Assembly (NCBI RefSeq): GCF_035222275.1
Contig: NC_085883.1
Span: 248,001-312,000 of the forward strand
DNA from: Podospora bellae-mahoneyi
Lineage: Eukaryota > Ascomycota > Sordariomycetes > Sordariales > Podosporaceae
Reading direction: 5' to 3'
Length of the DNA stretch: 64,000 bases
Each line of letters begins with the position of its first letter. Position 1 is the stretch's first letter. Shown one piece after another: positions 45,578 to 57,670 of this stretch. The notes under the pieces were generated by a model. That model did not search any database. It saw only the letters and a list, made by a program, of their open reading frames with translations, and had not been told where the DNA came from. The position numbers and the translations under genes are program-made.

Positions 45578-46690
45578 ATGGCTGTGTATAACCCAAACAT
45601 CTCCAACGGCACCTGCTATTACACAGAGGACACCCCGACAAAGGGGGATTTTATCCCATGTGGTAACGAGGCGCTCCAAGTATGGCCATGCTGCCACACG
45701 GGCAGTTTTTGTCTATCGCTAGGTGAAGCCAACGCCTGCTGGGACAAGAACTGTATGTCATCTCTTTTGTCCATCTCTCCTCTCCTCTCCCCTCCCCTCC
45801 CCTTTACTACTGACACAAAACAAAAACCAGCCGGAAACACCTACGTAGCAGGCTGCACCGACCCCTCCTTCACCGACCCCAACTGCCTCTACAAGCGCGA
45901 CCCCTTCCACTCCCAAGAATGGGTCGCCATCAACCAAGCCTGCAAAAACCTCAACGCCGCCTCCAGCCCCGACACGACCAACTGGACCGGCTGCAAGGTC
46001 CCCGACAACTCCACCGAACTGGTGAAGCTCTCCCTCGACGCCTGCACCCCCTATTGCAACAAAGACCAGATCCTCTACCCCGGCTCCTCCTCCCTCGCCG
46101 CCTACGCCAGCCTACCAACCATCCCGGGGTCGTCCATCTTCTGGCAAAACAACTACGTGCCCCCCACCGCGCCAGCAGCGGGGTACACTCCCGGTAAAAC
46201 CCGCGGCGTCGTCCCAACCTACACGGGTAAATCGTCCACCTCCTCCTCCGCCGCCTCTCCCGAACCGGGAGGTCTCTCCCCCGGAGCCAAAGCGGGGATC
46301 GGTGTAGGCGCAGCGATAGGTGGTATCCTCCTCCTGTTGATCCTAGGCTGGGCAATCGTCTTCTGCCGCCGCAAGCGTCGGAGACAAAAGGAGTTGGAGA
46401 TTGGGCATTATAACAGTATCCATGGCGGTGGGCATCACCCTGGGATGGTGGGTGTGCATTCTCCCGGTGGCTTCAGCCAAAGCCATTACTCACAGCAGGA
46501 TGTCATGACTGTCAGCTCGGCGACGGCTGTGCACCCGAGTCCGCCGCCGCCGTTTAACAGTGGTTTGTATTATGCGCATAATGCTGCTCCTGGGGAGTTA
46601 CCCGGAACGACGGTGGGTGGGGGGCAGAGCCCGGGGCAAAAGAGCGAGTTGCCGGCTGATGAGAGGTTTTCGGTGCAGTTGCCTACCTAG
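45578..46690 (+). CDS. Single-pass membrane protein with cysteine-rich ectodomain (family member 3)
   Basis: Exons 45578-45752 and 45831-46690 give 344 residues. The intron (GTATGT, CTGAC, CCAG) is 78 nt and itself stop-free. The ectodomain reads GTCYY, IPC, WPCCHTGSFC, ANAC, then TYVAGCTDP, NC, QAC, GC and CTPYC. This is the same C-x-CC-GxxC...GCT pattern as the genes at 2120-4153 and 8735-9902. A Ser/Pro stalk precedes the helix at about 213-237 (IGVGAAIGGILLLLILGW) and a strong stop-transfer CRRKRRR. The cytosolic tail has His/Gly/Pro. The annotated Met (MAVYNPNIS) lacks a signal peptide. An upstream exon is likely and the hydrophobic stretch before 45530 is a candidate, so the true N-terminus is open. 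Confidence 0.78.
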   Translation: MAVYNPNISNGTCYYTEDTPTKGDFIPCGNEALQVWPCCHTGSFCLSLGEANACWDKNCMSSLLSISPLLSPPLPFTTDTKQKPAGNTYVAGCTDPSFTDPNCLYKRDPFHSQEWVAINQACKNLNAASSPDTTNWTGCKVPDNSTELVKLSLDACTPYCNKDQILYPGSSSLAAYASLPTIPGSSIFWQNNYVPPTAPAAGYTPGKTRGVVPTYTGKSSTSSSAASPEPGGLSPGAKAGIGVGAAIGGILLLLILGWAIVFCRRKRRRQKELEIGHYNSIHGGGHHPGMVGVHSPGGFSQSHYSQQDVMTVSSATAVHPSPPPPFNSGLYYAHNAAPGELPGTTVGGGQSPGQKSELPADERFSVQLPT

Positions 46691-47237
46691 TTTAGGGTCT
46701 GGGGTTAGTGGGAAGGGGAGGGAGAAGGAGAAAAGATATATACAAGAAGGATCTTTCTTGGTTGGGAAGAGTAACTTTTGTGACTGTCTGTACAACTATA
46801 AAGCTAAACTGATTGTACACAATCAGTCTTGGAACCAAATTTCAGGTGTGTTTGTTCATGCTGACGTCAGCCCTTTTTTGCGGACAGATGAAGAAAACTG
46901 GTGGTGAGAGTCAAGATTGAGACATGGAAGCTGTTGCAGCAGCTGAAAGTCTCGAGCTGGTTACCCAAAGCATTTGTAAGGCGCATAAACCATTGTTCGA
47001 GATCGATACCCAATCAATCTGTGGACCTGTCTCCAGAATTTCCTACGGCACGTTTTTCTAGCGTCATCATTCTTATTGAGAGATGCCTTTCAAGGCTACT
47101 AAACAAGATCCAAACCTGATCATAACTGAGCAGAGCCCCCCCCCCACCCCAACACACACACACAACAATCCACCTTCCCAGGGTATCACACATTTCCACT
47201 CGTCCTTCATCACATCATCGCCAGTCATAAATCATAA
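46691..47237. other. Convergent 3' spacer
   Basis: No gene seen. A short CA/CCCC stretch lies near 47137-47165. Confidence 0.5.
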
Positions 47238-49363
47238 TCAAGCCTCACCGTGGAGAGAAAAACCGGCCGGAACCACCACCTCAATTCCCATAACCCCCAC
47301 ATGCCCCCCACTAGCATGAACATCATCATCATCCCAACTCCCACTCACCCTCCTCCTAGGCCACGTGGCCTTGAACGCCAGCGCCGGTTCCCAAAACATG
47401 AACTCTGTAATATCCTCTTTCCCAATCCCATACATCTCCGCCAACCCCACCCTCGTTAAAACCCCCGACTCCGCCACCAGCTCAAACACCTCCCGTGTTG
47501 GAAACAAGATGTCCAACGTGACCGAATACGGCCCCGCGTTCTTCGTCCTGAGCGTCTTGGCCAGCTTATACAACGGCACCGAAGACGGAAGCGCCGATTT
47601 CGGAAAACACGTCAATTCCGGCGCAACCAAAGAAGGCGGGAACAACGGCCGGGAAGACTTGAGCTTTTCAAGGGGAGAGATCTCTTTTGGGTGGGTCCCA
47701 CTGGGAAAAAAAAAGGGGGGTTAGCAACAGAAAAAGCGGAGACTTCAAAGTAAACAAAGAGGGGGCAAAAACCTAACATACTTTGTTTGAATCTCCTCAG
47801 GGGCGAGCACCCTCCCGACAGTCTGCACAGAGATAGGGAATGGCGCCACGGGGTCGTCGATCTCCATGAGATGGTACATGCAAAACTGCGTCGCCGGCCC
47901 GACAGAGATGTCACACGGGGCGAGCGGCATGGCAAAGTTCCCTGCTGTGGCTACCTGCCCTGGGTAGGGGGCGTGGACAAAGTATACCTTTGCCAGGTTT
48001 GCCACAGCCTTGGCTTGCGCCGGTGTTTGTGCCAGGACTTTACCCAGCACACCAATCTCGGTGGGGAAGTGTGCTGGTTGAGGGGCGATGCCGGGTATGA
48101 GGGGTGTCTGGCCGTAGAATTTGAAGTTGAGGTCAAAGTCAAAGGTGCAGACTTGATGCAGGCGCTTCTTGATCATGGGCACCAGCAAATCGTTGAGCTG
48201 GGACTGCATGATGGGGTCGCGGATGCCGCCGATGAAGATGGCGAGGTGACCAGTCACCTTGGCCGCTTCGAGCTTGATGGTGTACTTTGTGTTGCTGACG
48301 CTTGGCTCCGGCGAGGACTGGTCGGGCGAAAAGGGGATGAATTTGGATCCGGTTACACGGATCGTCCGGCCGTCAGCGAGCTGTGTGTACGTCGAGTCGC
48401 GGACGTCAAGAATCCCGCCCGGTCCGGCAAGGAGGTCAGGCCGGGGCTTCTCATACATGGTGTGCGCCGCCACAGAAAGAGGTGTGCACTTGGCTACCGG
48501 ATTCAGGGGCCGGATTTCAAAGCAATCCTGTCGAACAATAGCCAAAGCCTCGGCACTCTTCGGCGTCGCGCAGACAGCACCGCATTCCATGATTTTGCCC
48601 ATGTGGTGAGCAAGACCAAGATCCGGGAAGCCATTGTGCACACAAAAGGCCGCGTAAGGCGCCGGATCATAGGATCGACCTGCGATGATGATGTCGAAGT
48701 CAGGATGGTCCCGCATGGCCTGTACCCAGGGCTCAAGGCCCATCTGGGCAACGATGACCACGGCATCGTCAATGTCCGAAGACAGGAGCTCCGGGACACC
48801 TCCACCGCACGGCGTGATTTCACCTCGGCCAAGACTAGCTCGTACCTCGGACTTGGTAATCTCAGAGTGAATGGTGACGATCTTTAGTTGGCGATACTTT
48901 TCCTTTTCGACAACCTCGTTGACGATGTCGACAAGAAGCTGCACGTGGGCATTTGTTCCGTCGCCTCCGGCCGAGCCTATGAGAAGATTACTTAGTCATC
49001 ATTTCTCCGCGAGCTAATGTCGGTGTGGACGCCCCCCAAGTACCTGTCCGTCTGACATTCCAGCGCCCCCCGTACGACGCGGGCCGCACCAAGAGCGTGA
49101 AACAAACGATACGTACCGATAAGAACGGGGATGTGTTTGTTCGCGCTGGCGGTGACAAGAAGCTTGAGGTCCCGCTCATATGCCTCTCGCGAAGCAGACG
49201 TCAGTCCCAAGGCCAGGCGCGAGGGCCCACTGTCTGTAGAGCCACTGTCGAGGATGATGGCGTCGACGCCGTTCTCTATCTCGGTCCAGTACAGGTGCTC
49301 GTCGAAGGAGTACCCCAGCATGCCAATTGGCGTGAGGATCCTGAGTTCGTCCTTTACCGCCAT
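47238..49363 (-). CDS. AtuA-like (DUF1446) - DUF4387 fusion protein
   Basis: Three exons (49363-49117, 48976-47782, 47700-47238) encode 634 residues, with all junction phases consistent. Residues 1-450 are the DUF1446/AtuA domain (PF07287). Marks are MLGYSFDEHLYWTEI, DSGSTDSGPSRLALG, VLIGSAGGDGTNAH, IAGRSYDPAPYAAFC, LAHHMGKIMECGAVCATPKS, and MYEKPRPDLLAGPGGILD. The C-terminal 110 residues are a DUF4387 domain: LAKTLRTKNAGPYSVTLDILF, SGVLTRVGLAEMYGI, MFWEPALAFKATWPR. In Pseudomonas AtuA belongs to the acyclic-terpene (citronellol/geraniol) locus, with no proven biochemical role. Bacteria often carry the two domains as adjacent genes, whereas here they are fused. No targeting signal is seen. 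It is divergent from a Dal5-type transporter, so a role in catabolism of an imported acid is plausible. Confidence 0.88.
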
Positions 49364-50898
49364 GTTCTGGCTTTGTTGATGATGTCGTTTGGTATCGAAC
49401 CAGAGGTGGTGGTGGTAGTGGTGATGCTTGGCTGATATGGGAAAGAGATAATGGCCGTGCTCTACCAGGGTCTGATCGACAGGCAGCGGGGGGAGGGTGG
49501 TATTGAGTCACACTGAATCAAATGGCGATCTTGGAATCTTTCGGCTGCCACTGTGCCACAAGACAAGACCTGTCGCGAGAGACTTTGCATGCATGATGAG
49601 TGTGTACGCGTCCTAAGCCCAAGCACACCCCTTTATAGATGGCGGCTGTCCCTCCCTATCCTGTTGGACGGTACCGGTTAGCAAGAGTAAGTTGATAGAC
49701 ACAACATGACGGCAATTTGCATTAAGTGAGGGATGATCCCATAAAAACAAGGTGATGTTGCTTGGACAGGAGCCGGACGTTAAAAACTCACCCGAGGCTC
49801 CGTGTCTCTGATATCGTGTTTGACTGACTCAATATATTTCGTCCCTCGTTGCAGGGTCCAACTCGACAAAATAGATGATTTGCAGGCTGGAGAGATGAGG
49901 GAGAAGACAAACAGAGCAAGATACCGAGTATATGGTGTTTAGGAGTAAGTGTAATAATAATAAGGTTATGCAAGTGCCGGAACCTGACTCGGTGTAGAGA
50001 CAGTTCGGAATGTGTGTGAGAAATGCTGGACGCGCCTCGGACTTGCAGTCTGACGGCTTGTGCAGTTCTGTACAGTCAGCAGTAAAAATGGGTGACTTGG
50101 TGACATGCAGCCAATGGATGCCGAAATATTAATGGCAAAGTGCTACCCAGAGTGCATGGGGAGGGGTCACAGTGCTGGATCCTCGGCCTTGGTAGGCGAG
50201 CCCGTCCCTAATATTTCGCGCGGCGGGTACCTAGCCAGCTACCTAGCGGGAGCATAAAAGCCCCCTGAATTGGTTGGCTGGGACACGGCTGGCGATCATG
50301 CCTGACATGGAAACTTCAAGTTCATTGTTCCATCATATACCTACCTACCTCTTCCCCGGCCATCCTCCCCCGCACATCACATGCACCTCTGGCCAACTTT
50401 GGGTCCTCGGAATGCCAACCATCCCTTTGAATCTGGCAGGTATCACAAGTTGTTCATCTATTCCCATCCCACGTCGTCAACGACTCCCCGCTCGTTTCAT
50501 GTTGAGGTTGGCGCTTCCTGTTGCTGCTGCCACGCAAGCAACGTTCCTCACTTCCGCTTGAGGTCATCCCCACGATAGGGAACCACGGGACCAGTGGGCA
50601 CGACGGGTGGCTAGGTGTAGTAAGTATGATTTCACTATCCCTTGCGTCTTTCTCCAACCCGGAGTATCTAGAACGTCATTCTTCCTTACCGCCCCCCCGC
50701 GAATTACAACCGTATACAACTCGATGGCGACGCTGACAATATCTCCTAGGGATTATCATCTTGTCTTTGAGACATTCCTAAATTCATCGCCGATCATTGT
50801 CTTGACTGTAGTTATATGCCTCGACCTCGGCACTTGAGCAGCCATAGTAGTATCTTGGCCAGAAGCAACTGAAGTGGCTTGACAAACAGCAGCAAGAC
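49364..50898. promoter_or_regulatory. 1.5-kb divergent control region of the AtuA/transporter pair
   Basis: No gene supported. The two outward-facing genes would be regulated from here. I did not identify a specific operator. Confidence 0.4.
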
Positions 50899-52636
50899 AT
50901 GGCGCAATCGCCCGTGACCCCCGTCGGCTCAAGTCTAGGACTTGGGGACGATAAAAGCTTTTCAAAGGCCGGAGTGTCAAGCGATCCAGGCGATGGCGAG
51001 GTCAGCGACCGTCTTGACGTTGACGCCAGCCATAGCGAGGATGGCGACCACTCTAACGGACTGTACGCCCATCGCGAGATGTCCTTGACCGCAGAGGAAA
51101 GGAAAGCCGAAAAGAGGTTCCTTCTCAAGATTGACTTTATTATCTTACCTTTAATTGCATCCATATACTTTCTCGCTGCGCTGGTAAGTCGCCCGCCCAT
51201 CCTTCCGTTTTCCGCTCTCCCCAAAGCTAACGTCGTTGTCAGGATCGAAGCGATGTTGGCAATGCGGCCGTGGCCGGCATGACAGCCGATCTGAACTTGA
51301 CCGCCGCAGAGCTCAGTTTCTGCGTGGCCTTCTTCTACATTGGTTTCTTGGCCTTCCAGCTTCCCGGCTCCATCATGGTCAGGCTGTTGACGCCCCCTAT
51401 CCAACTGGGCACTGCATTGGTCATCTGGGGCGGTGCCACCGCAATCATGACAGAAGCAAACAACTGGCAAACCATCGCCGGTCTCCGCATAGTAGTCGGT
51501 TGCTTCGAAGCATTCATCCAAGGCGCCCCGCTGTACCTTACTTTTTGGTACAAGCCCCACGAGCTCGCCACCCGCGGCGCAATCTTCATGTCCATGACGA
51601 GCCTGGCCGGGAGCATGAATGGCTTGATAGCGTATTCCATTCAGACGACCATGGAGGGTGCCCACGGTCGGAGGGCCTGGCGGTGGATTTTCCTTATCGA
51701 GGGTGTGGCGTCTGTTGGGTTTGGGGTGCTCATCTTTTTCATCCTGCCCAACACGCCGGAGAAGGTGAAGAGGTGGTTTACCGAGGAGGAGAAGAAGATT
51801 GCGCTGAGGAGGACGAAGGAGGCGTATAATATCCCGAACACGAAGATTAGTTTGGGGCAGCTGAAGGCGACGGTTAGGGATCCGAAGACGTGGTTTTATT
51901 GTGAGTTTTCCTGATGATCAACAGGAGGAAGACTACTGACTAAAGCACAGGTGTCATCAACCTCGCCGCTGCCATCAGTCAAGCAGCATGGGGCCAGTTC
52001 TTGCCTGTGCTGCTCAACCTCAACGGGTACACCTCCAACGAAGCCCAAATCATGTCCATTCCTGTCTATGTCTGCGCGGGAGTGTCGGCAATTGCGTGCG
52101 GGTACCTTTCCGATCGCTTCCGCATGAGAGGCATCTTTGTTATCGTCGGGCTACTCGTTGCCGCGGCAGGATGGCTTGTTCTCATCCTCAGCAAGAACCA
52201 ACCGCTCTCCTACGCGGGCACATACTTTGTCGGCATTGGGTCGTCACCATGTGTGATTGTTATGTTGGCATGGATGAATAACAATGTCCTGGGCTACACG
52301 AAGAAGTACACCCCCCCGCAACCCCCTTTTTCGGAGACAGTCACTAACATGAACAACAGAGCGGGAACACTAGCCATAGTCAACATGATCGGCCACCTAG
52401 GCGCCATCGGCGTTTCTTTCTCCTTCAATAACAAGCCTGATTACTACCTTGGGAAGTCACTGGCCATGGGATCAGCGCTCATTGCGACCTGCACGACTAT
52501 TGTGTTCTTCTTTTACCTGGATCGGCAAAACGCGCGGAAGCTGGCGAATAAGGACACGGTGGAGGCACGGATGCTGAGGCAGAAGACGGTGGAGGAGGTG
52601 TTTGATGGACATCCGGATTTCATGTATTCGAAGTAG
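50899..52636 (+). CDS. MFS transporter, anion:cation symporter (Dal5/Tna1-like) family
   Basis: Four exons (50899-51183, 51243-51900, 51951-52305, 52360-52636) give 524 residues. About 75 acidic/Ser-rich cytosolic residues precede TM1 (FIILPLIASIYFLAAL). The family signature LDRSDVGNAAVAGM follows across intron 1. Next come TM2-6 (FFYIGFLAFQLPGS, WGGATAIMTEANN, GLRIVVGCFEA), loop YKPHELATR, the central acidic/basic loop (TPEKVKRWFTEEEKK), and TM7-12 after intron 2 (CVINLAAAISQAAWGQFLP). The last helix region ends with GSALIATCTTIVFFFYLDR. Relatives import allantoate, nicotinate, pantothenate or other small organic anions. Intron 3 (54 nt) is stop-free and in frame, so readthrough would add 18 residues. 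Confidence 0.92.
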
Positions 52637-53527
52637 ACTGACTGCATTGGGTGGTATGGCAGGTAGGGGGGTAACTCGGGCGTTTATTTTATTGGTGTAG
52701 CATTTTGGATTTTTTCTTCAATAGGGTGGGGGTAAAATAAGAAAATTAAGTCTTTACCATTGCATTGGGAGTATATCACAGACAGTGATGAGACCTTTGG
52801 GTGTGCTCGGTGAAGAAAATTGACTGATGAGTGTACAAATGGTTTATGCATGGCACAACTTACAACTGGGTTGCTTAATTGGATTGGTTTACGAAGAGAC
52901 ATTGACCCCTCCCGATTAGGAAGGTGAAAGTACACCTGGCGATGGGTGAGGTGGAAAAACGGCGTCAGCAGGTCTGTGACTCGGTTGGGGTTTTTGAGGT
53001 TGGGGGTGCTGGTTGGGGAGGATCTTTGGGATCTGCAGTACACTGGATTGGATATGTTTTTCAACCTGCAAAGATCCTGGATTGATTTGATAGGGGTGAG
53101 TAAGCGGGTATTCCTGGAAAGGACGAGATGAGGTAATGACTTCCAGGAGATTGGTCGAGACTGATAAGCCTGGCAAGGCTTTGCTGACCTCGAGGCGTGG
53201 CGCAGCTGGTACTTATAACAAGGTTTGGCTAGTTGCTGAGAAGACTCGTACAAATCGTACAGAAGGTTTCCGGTAAATGTAGACCAACGCGTCACTGTAG
53301 ACAAGGCATTGTCAGGAAACACAGCCGAGTGCAACAGAATGGAGTCTGGTGATCATCGCAGGCATGGTGGTATATACATGTACTATATAAGAAAGACTAG
53401 CTTCCATTTATTGACCGAATTGACCATTGAGTTTGGGCGTGTAGCCGGTTGGGCCCCTGTTTGAAAGTTTCTTTGCACCAAGGCTTTGTTCTCATCATAC
53501 TGTCTTGTTCGGCATCAGAAGCCCATC
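52637..53527. other. Spacer
   Basis: A 216-codon minus-strand frame (53334-52684) has no TM, domain or splice logic and I do not call it. This interval presumably holds the transporter 3' UTR and the promoter of the hydrolase. Confidence 0.45.
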
Positions 53528-55307
53528 ATGAGATCCTGTTCTCCCTCTTTGAGAGGGCTGACAGTCTGTTCAGTGGTCTTGTCAATTTCTCTAGCGTCAG
53601 CCAAACCTCTCTCATTCCGATCTCGCAACGACACCACAACCGCTGTAAAAAAAATCAGCTGGGCACCATGCAATTTCAACGTTTCAGGCGACCCTCTTGC
53701 AGACCAAATCGACTGCGGGAGTCTGGTTGTACCGCTCGATTACACCGACCCAACCTCCAATGAGACCCTCACGTTGTCTCTGCTGAGAAGCAAAGCCGTC
53801 TCCCCTAGCGCCACAGGAAACAAGAAGAGCATGCTCTTCAACTTTGGCGGGCCAGGCTACCCGGCAAGAACTACCCTGGCAGAAAATGCCGTTACTCTGC
53901 ACAAGTAAGTTTGGCTTCGCTTGATGGTGAGAGATGTGCAAACTGACAAGACAACAGCATGACTGGCGGAGAATATGACCTCGTCGCCTTTGATCCACGG
54001 TACTTACCATCTTCCCCATACTTTTTGCTATCAACCCACATCCTAACCAGAGTAACAGCGGCACGGCCGACACCATCACCTTCAGATGCTATGCCAATCA
54101 GACCGAGCGTCTCGCAGCAACCGCTTCCCTCCCTATCCTCGACCTTACCCCCGGCGCCAGCGCCCCCAACGCCTTCGCCGAAAACTACGCCAACGCCGTC
54201 GCCCTCTCCCAACGCTGCGCCGCCTACAACCTCGACCCAACCCTCCAAAAGAACGCCAACGTTCTCACCACCGGAATGGTAGCCCGCGATCTAATGGCTG
54301 TAGTCGACTCCCTCCACACCTTCGAAGAAGAAGACGGTCTCCTCCACTACTGGGGCATCTCCTATGGCTCCCTCCTCGGCGCCACCGTCGCCGCACTCTT
54401 CCCAGACAGAATGGAACGCCTCATCCTCGACGGAATAGTCAACGCAGAGAATTACTACCACCACTTCGGCATCGACATCGACCAACTCCTCTCTTCCGAC
54501 GACGCCTTCCGGGGTGTGCTATCCGACTGCCTCAAAATCGGCACCTCCCGCTGTGCCCTAGCCGACATCAACTCCACCGCTCCCGAGCTAGAAGCCACGC
54601 TCCTCGCCATGGTCGACCGCTACCAATCCAACCCCGTCGCCGCGGCCGGCAAGGTAATCAACGGGAAATTCGTCAAAGAAATCCTCATAGTCATCATCAA
54701 ATACCCCACTGGCATCGTCCCCCTAGCCACAGTCTACATCCGCTCCCTCCTCGAAGGCAAAAACCTCGACGGGGTGGTGGCCTTCCACACGGCGCTCTAC
54801 AACGCCGTCAGCATGGGCGACAATGACGCCTTGACGGGAATAGCCTGCTCAGACAAGGTCATCCGCGCCACTGGGCCCACGGATCAGAAGTTGATAGATG
54901 ACACGAATCACATGTTCAACTCGACAAAGATATTTGGCGGGTTGCTAGCCGGGATCGCCAGCCAGTGCGCCGAGTGGCCTCTTGAGGGGAGGGGGAAGTA
55001 CACGGAGCACTGGTTTGATGAGGAAGGAAGGCCAAGGGTGATTAAGACGAGGAAGCCGATTTTGTTTGTCGGGAATCGGTATGATCCTGTGACGCCGGTC
55101 AAGTCGGCGGTGGCCATGTCAAGCGTTTTTGAGGGGAGCCGGGTGTTGGAACGGGATGCGTTTGGGCATGCGTCGATGGCGCAGTGGTCGGATTGCACGG
55201 CCGAGGTGTTTAGGGGGTATTTTGGGGAGGAGATGGTTCTGCCTGAGGACAAGAAGGTTTGTGAGGTTGATGTTGGGGTGTTTGACGTTGGGGTATTTCC
55301 TGGGTAA
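53528..55307 (+). CDS. Secreted alpha/beta hydrolase, tripeptidyl-aminopeptidase (TAP) type
   Basis: Three exons (53528-53904, 53958-53999, 54059-55307) give 555 residues. I prefer the second in-frame ATG because MRSCSPSLRGLTVCSVVLSIS then forms a signal peptide ending ASA. The fold shows LVVPLDYTDP, LFNFGGPGYPAR (oxyanion loop), YDLVAFDPRG completed across intron 2, the nucleophile elbow WGISYGS (Ser), and HHFGID. The C-terminal TAP domain has VGNRYDPVTPVKSA (Asp) and DAFGHASM (His). Relatives are bacterial SlpD/TAP peptidases and fungal secreted peptidases or esterases. The 42-nt exon restores the DPRG motif. Confidence 0.88.
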
Positions 55308-57670
55308 AGCTTCAGTACGTAGGTACCTAGCTCAACCATACATGAAAGCCTTGAGAGGCTCCTCTTCAAGCCCCGAGTCCCCTCGCTGGTCTTGTCAAAT
55401 GTCGAGAGATTCTCCAACCATGCTGATCGCCGTCTCATCGGCAAGACAGTACACGCCAAGCAACCATGTGGTTGAGAGACTTTGCTATTTCGAGAGAAGT
55501 TGAAGAGACACCAGCCTTCAGAATAAGTTCAGTCTAGAATATCGCCAAGCCTGCTTGTTGCGCAGCGCACGGTGCAGAAGGCGCCACGCGCGGGCTGTGC
55601 CCTGAAAGCGCTGGTCGCGTCCAACTTTCTGAGCATATTTGCCATTGCACTTCATGTTGCATCAACCACTCAAGCTCAATGCAGGACTCGTTGTTTTCTT
55701 CCGGTACTGGCTGGCATCTTGTTCTTGACGACAGATTCATCTATCTGCGACAATATCCACCCATCGACACTGCGCGACGCGTGTGGAATCGAAATATCCT
55801 CATCTCCAACCTCGCGACTTTCTTTCAACTCCATCTCCAGCCACCTCTGAACTTTGACCATTCAGCTGCCTCCACCCTGCAATGAGAAGCATTCCCTGAA
55901 GCTTTCACCATTTTTGAGTCAGTCATTCTCGGCGACTCCATGTCGGTTCGTTGATGTCGAGATCGCGGTCGGCAGTTGTGGTTGCACCGATGCATATGCG
56001 TGGCAGTCAGTCTGCATGCATCAAGTCCCGAGCGAGCCGAGCAGTCAGGAGTCAGGCTGATATAGCAGAATTGACTGCAGAACCGTGAGAACCTGTCGCT
56101 GATATTGGTTTGAAGCTTGCAGATGCTTTTCTTGATGCCTTCACACGTCAAAGAACTCGTTTCAACCCTCTCATTGGACCGCCCGGGTTTCCGTTGATGG
56201 TTGCAGGCGCTCTGAAATCTGCCTTGTTGCCCCTGCCAAGACATCTTCGGCTTTTGGGCCCGCGACCCTTCAGGAACCGGTCTGGACGACTTGCCAACTC
56301 CTTCAGACCTCTCTAAGCCTGCAAACTTGCAAACATGCTCGTTTTCCCAGCCGAACCTCAGGATCAGGTGCTGGGAATCTGGTCAACATTGCGAACAACT
56401 CTTCAACAACCACAAGATGGCCATGCCCAGCTTGGCTCATTGACGTAGATGTCGTTGCATCCCCACATGTTTGGGGCTCTTCAGTGGATGGCAGACGTTA
56501 GCCCAGTTCATCCCGTGCAACCTGCCAGCGTGTCGTTCGGTTTCATGTTGAGCCTGCTGGGTTCCTGGGTTGCGCAGGTACTGGAAGTTGTCCTTGGGAG
56601 ACGCATAAAGGTGTGGTGGGGCGGCCGTTTCGTTTCCCCTTTTTGATGTCAACCTGCGCCTCACTTCCCCTTTTTGCAGCCCAAAAGAAGACTTGCATGA
56701 AGGTTTCTGGTCTGCCAATCCTGCTGCTGCTCATCATGGTCTTGTCATCCTGCTTCGAGAGCCAGAGCTTGGGCTCGATTGAGGTCATCGATGCGGCCCG
56801 TCTGATCTCATCAGCCCTGTTTTTCTGCATATATATCTCAGGGATCTCTGCTAAGATATCACGGAGAGATATGCAATACTCTACATTTGTCCAGGTCAGC
56901 CAGTTTGTGCAAACTACCAACCTTTCTACCTGGAACGCTGGAATAAAAGCTCGGATTATACCCGGACGCCACGTACCAAAACTGGCGAGATATCTGCCGA
57001 GGAGGGCTGATGAGGGGACTGGAATGACGGAACATTTTTTGCTTGTTTCATGCCCTTTGCCAAGTTCACAGTGAGGCTCCAATCAGCACTGCCCTCTCAG
57101 TTTGGCAGCTCGATGGATTCAGATGTGGACTGATCCAGACCTTTGCATCTCCACTTGGACGCGATCATGTCAGGGGTGCGCAGCCCGCGCCCACAGCTCC
57201 GGTCGACAGCCATGCATGCCGATGGCGCCTAGAGATGGGAGGGTGGAAACGTGGCGGGCAATATAGATGCATTTATATCTGCTCTATTTTCCCGTGCTCT
57301 TCAATTTCCTGTTCAGGTTCTCTGCCTTGGTTGCTTGAAGCTCCCGCCTTTCTTTTCGTCTGTTGCTGATATCAGAGGTTCTTGTCTTTGATCATCACTG
57401 TCCTTCTTTCGCTTTTTCCCGGTTTTCGAGAAACCACAGGCCATTCATTTTTTTCATTTGTTGATATAGCTCCTTCCCGAGTTATCATCACTTTTTTTTT
57501 TTTTTTTGGACCTCTCGTCGGCTCTTTCCCTGAGACCACAGCAGCACCGCACCTGTGTCTTGACACTCACTCTTATTTCTGAGCCACAACCACCGCAGCA
57601 GTCTTGTGTGCTGTATACGTCTTATACCCAGTATCTTTTATCACCCTCTTTTCGGGGGCCCACCGTCATC
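55308..57670. other. Intergenic stretch of 2.4 kb
   Basis: No confident gene. On the plus strand a frame opening near 56697 (MKVSGLPILLLLIMVLSS) looks like a signal peptide, but the remainder is featureless and overlaps a minus-strand frame of similar length. The final 300 bases are a pyrimidine-rich leader with a T run at 57491-57509 before the GH16 gene. Confidence 0.45.

Noticed and set aside
52684-53334. 216-codon minus-strand frame
   Set aside because: No TM, signal, domain or conserved motif; composition looks like chance in a 3' spacer.
56543-57082. 179-codon minus-strand frame and overlapping 153-codon plus-strand frame, the latter with a signal-like MKVSGLPILLLLIMV
   Set aside because: The two frames occupy the same bases on opposite strands, neither has a domain or splice support, and the hydrophobic run is short.
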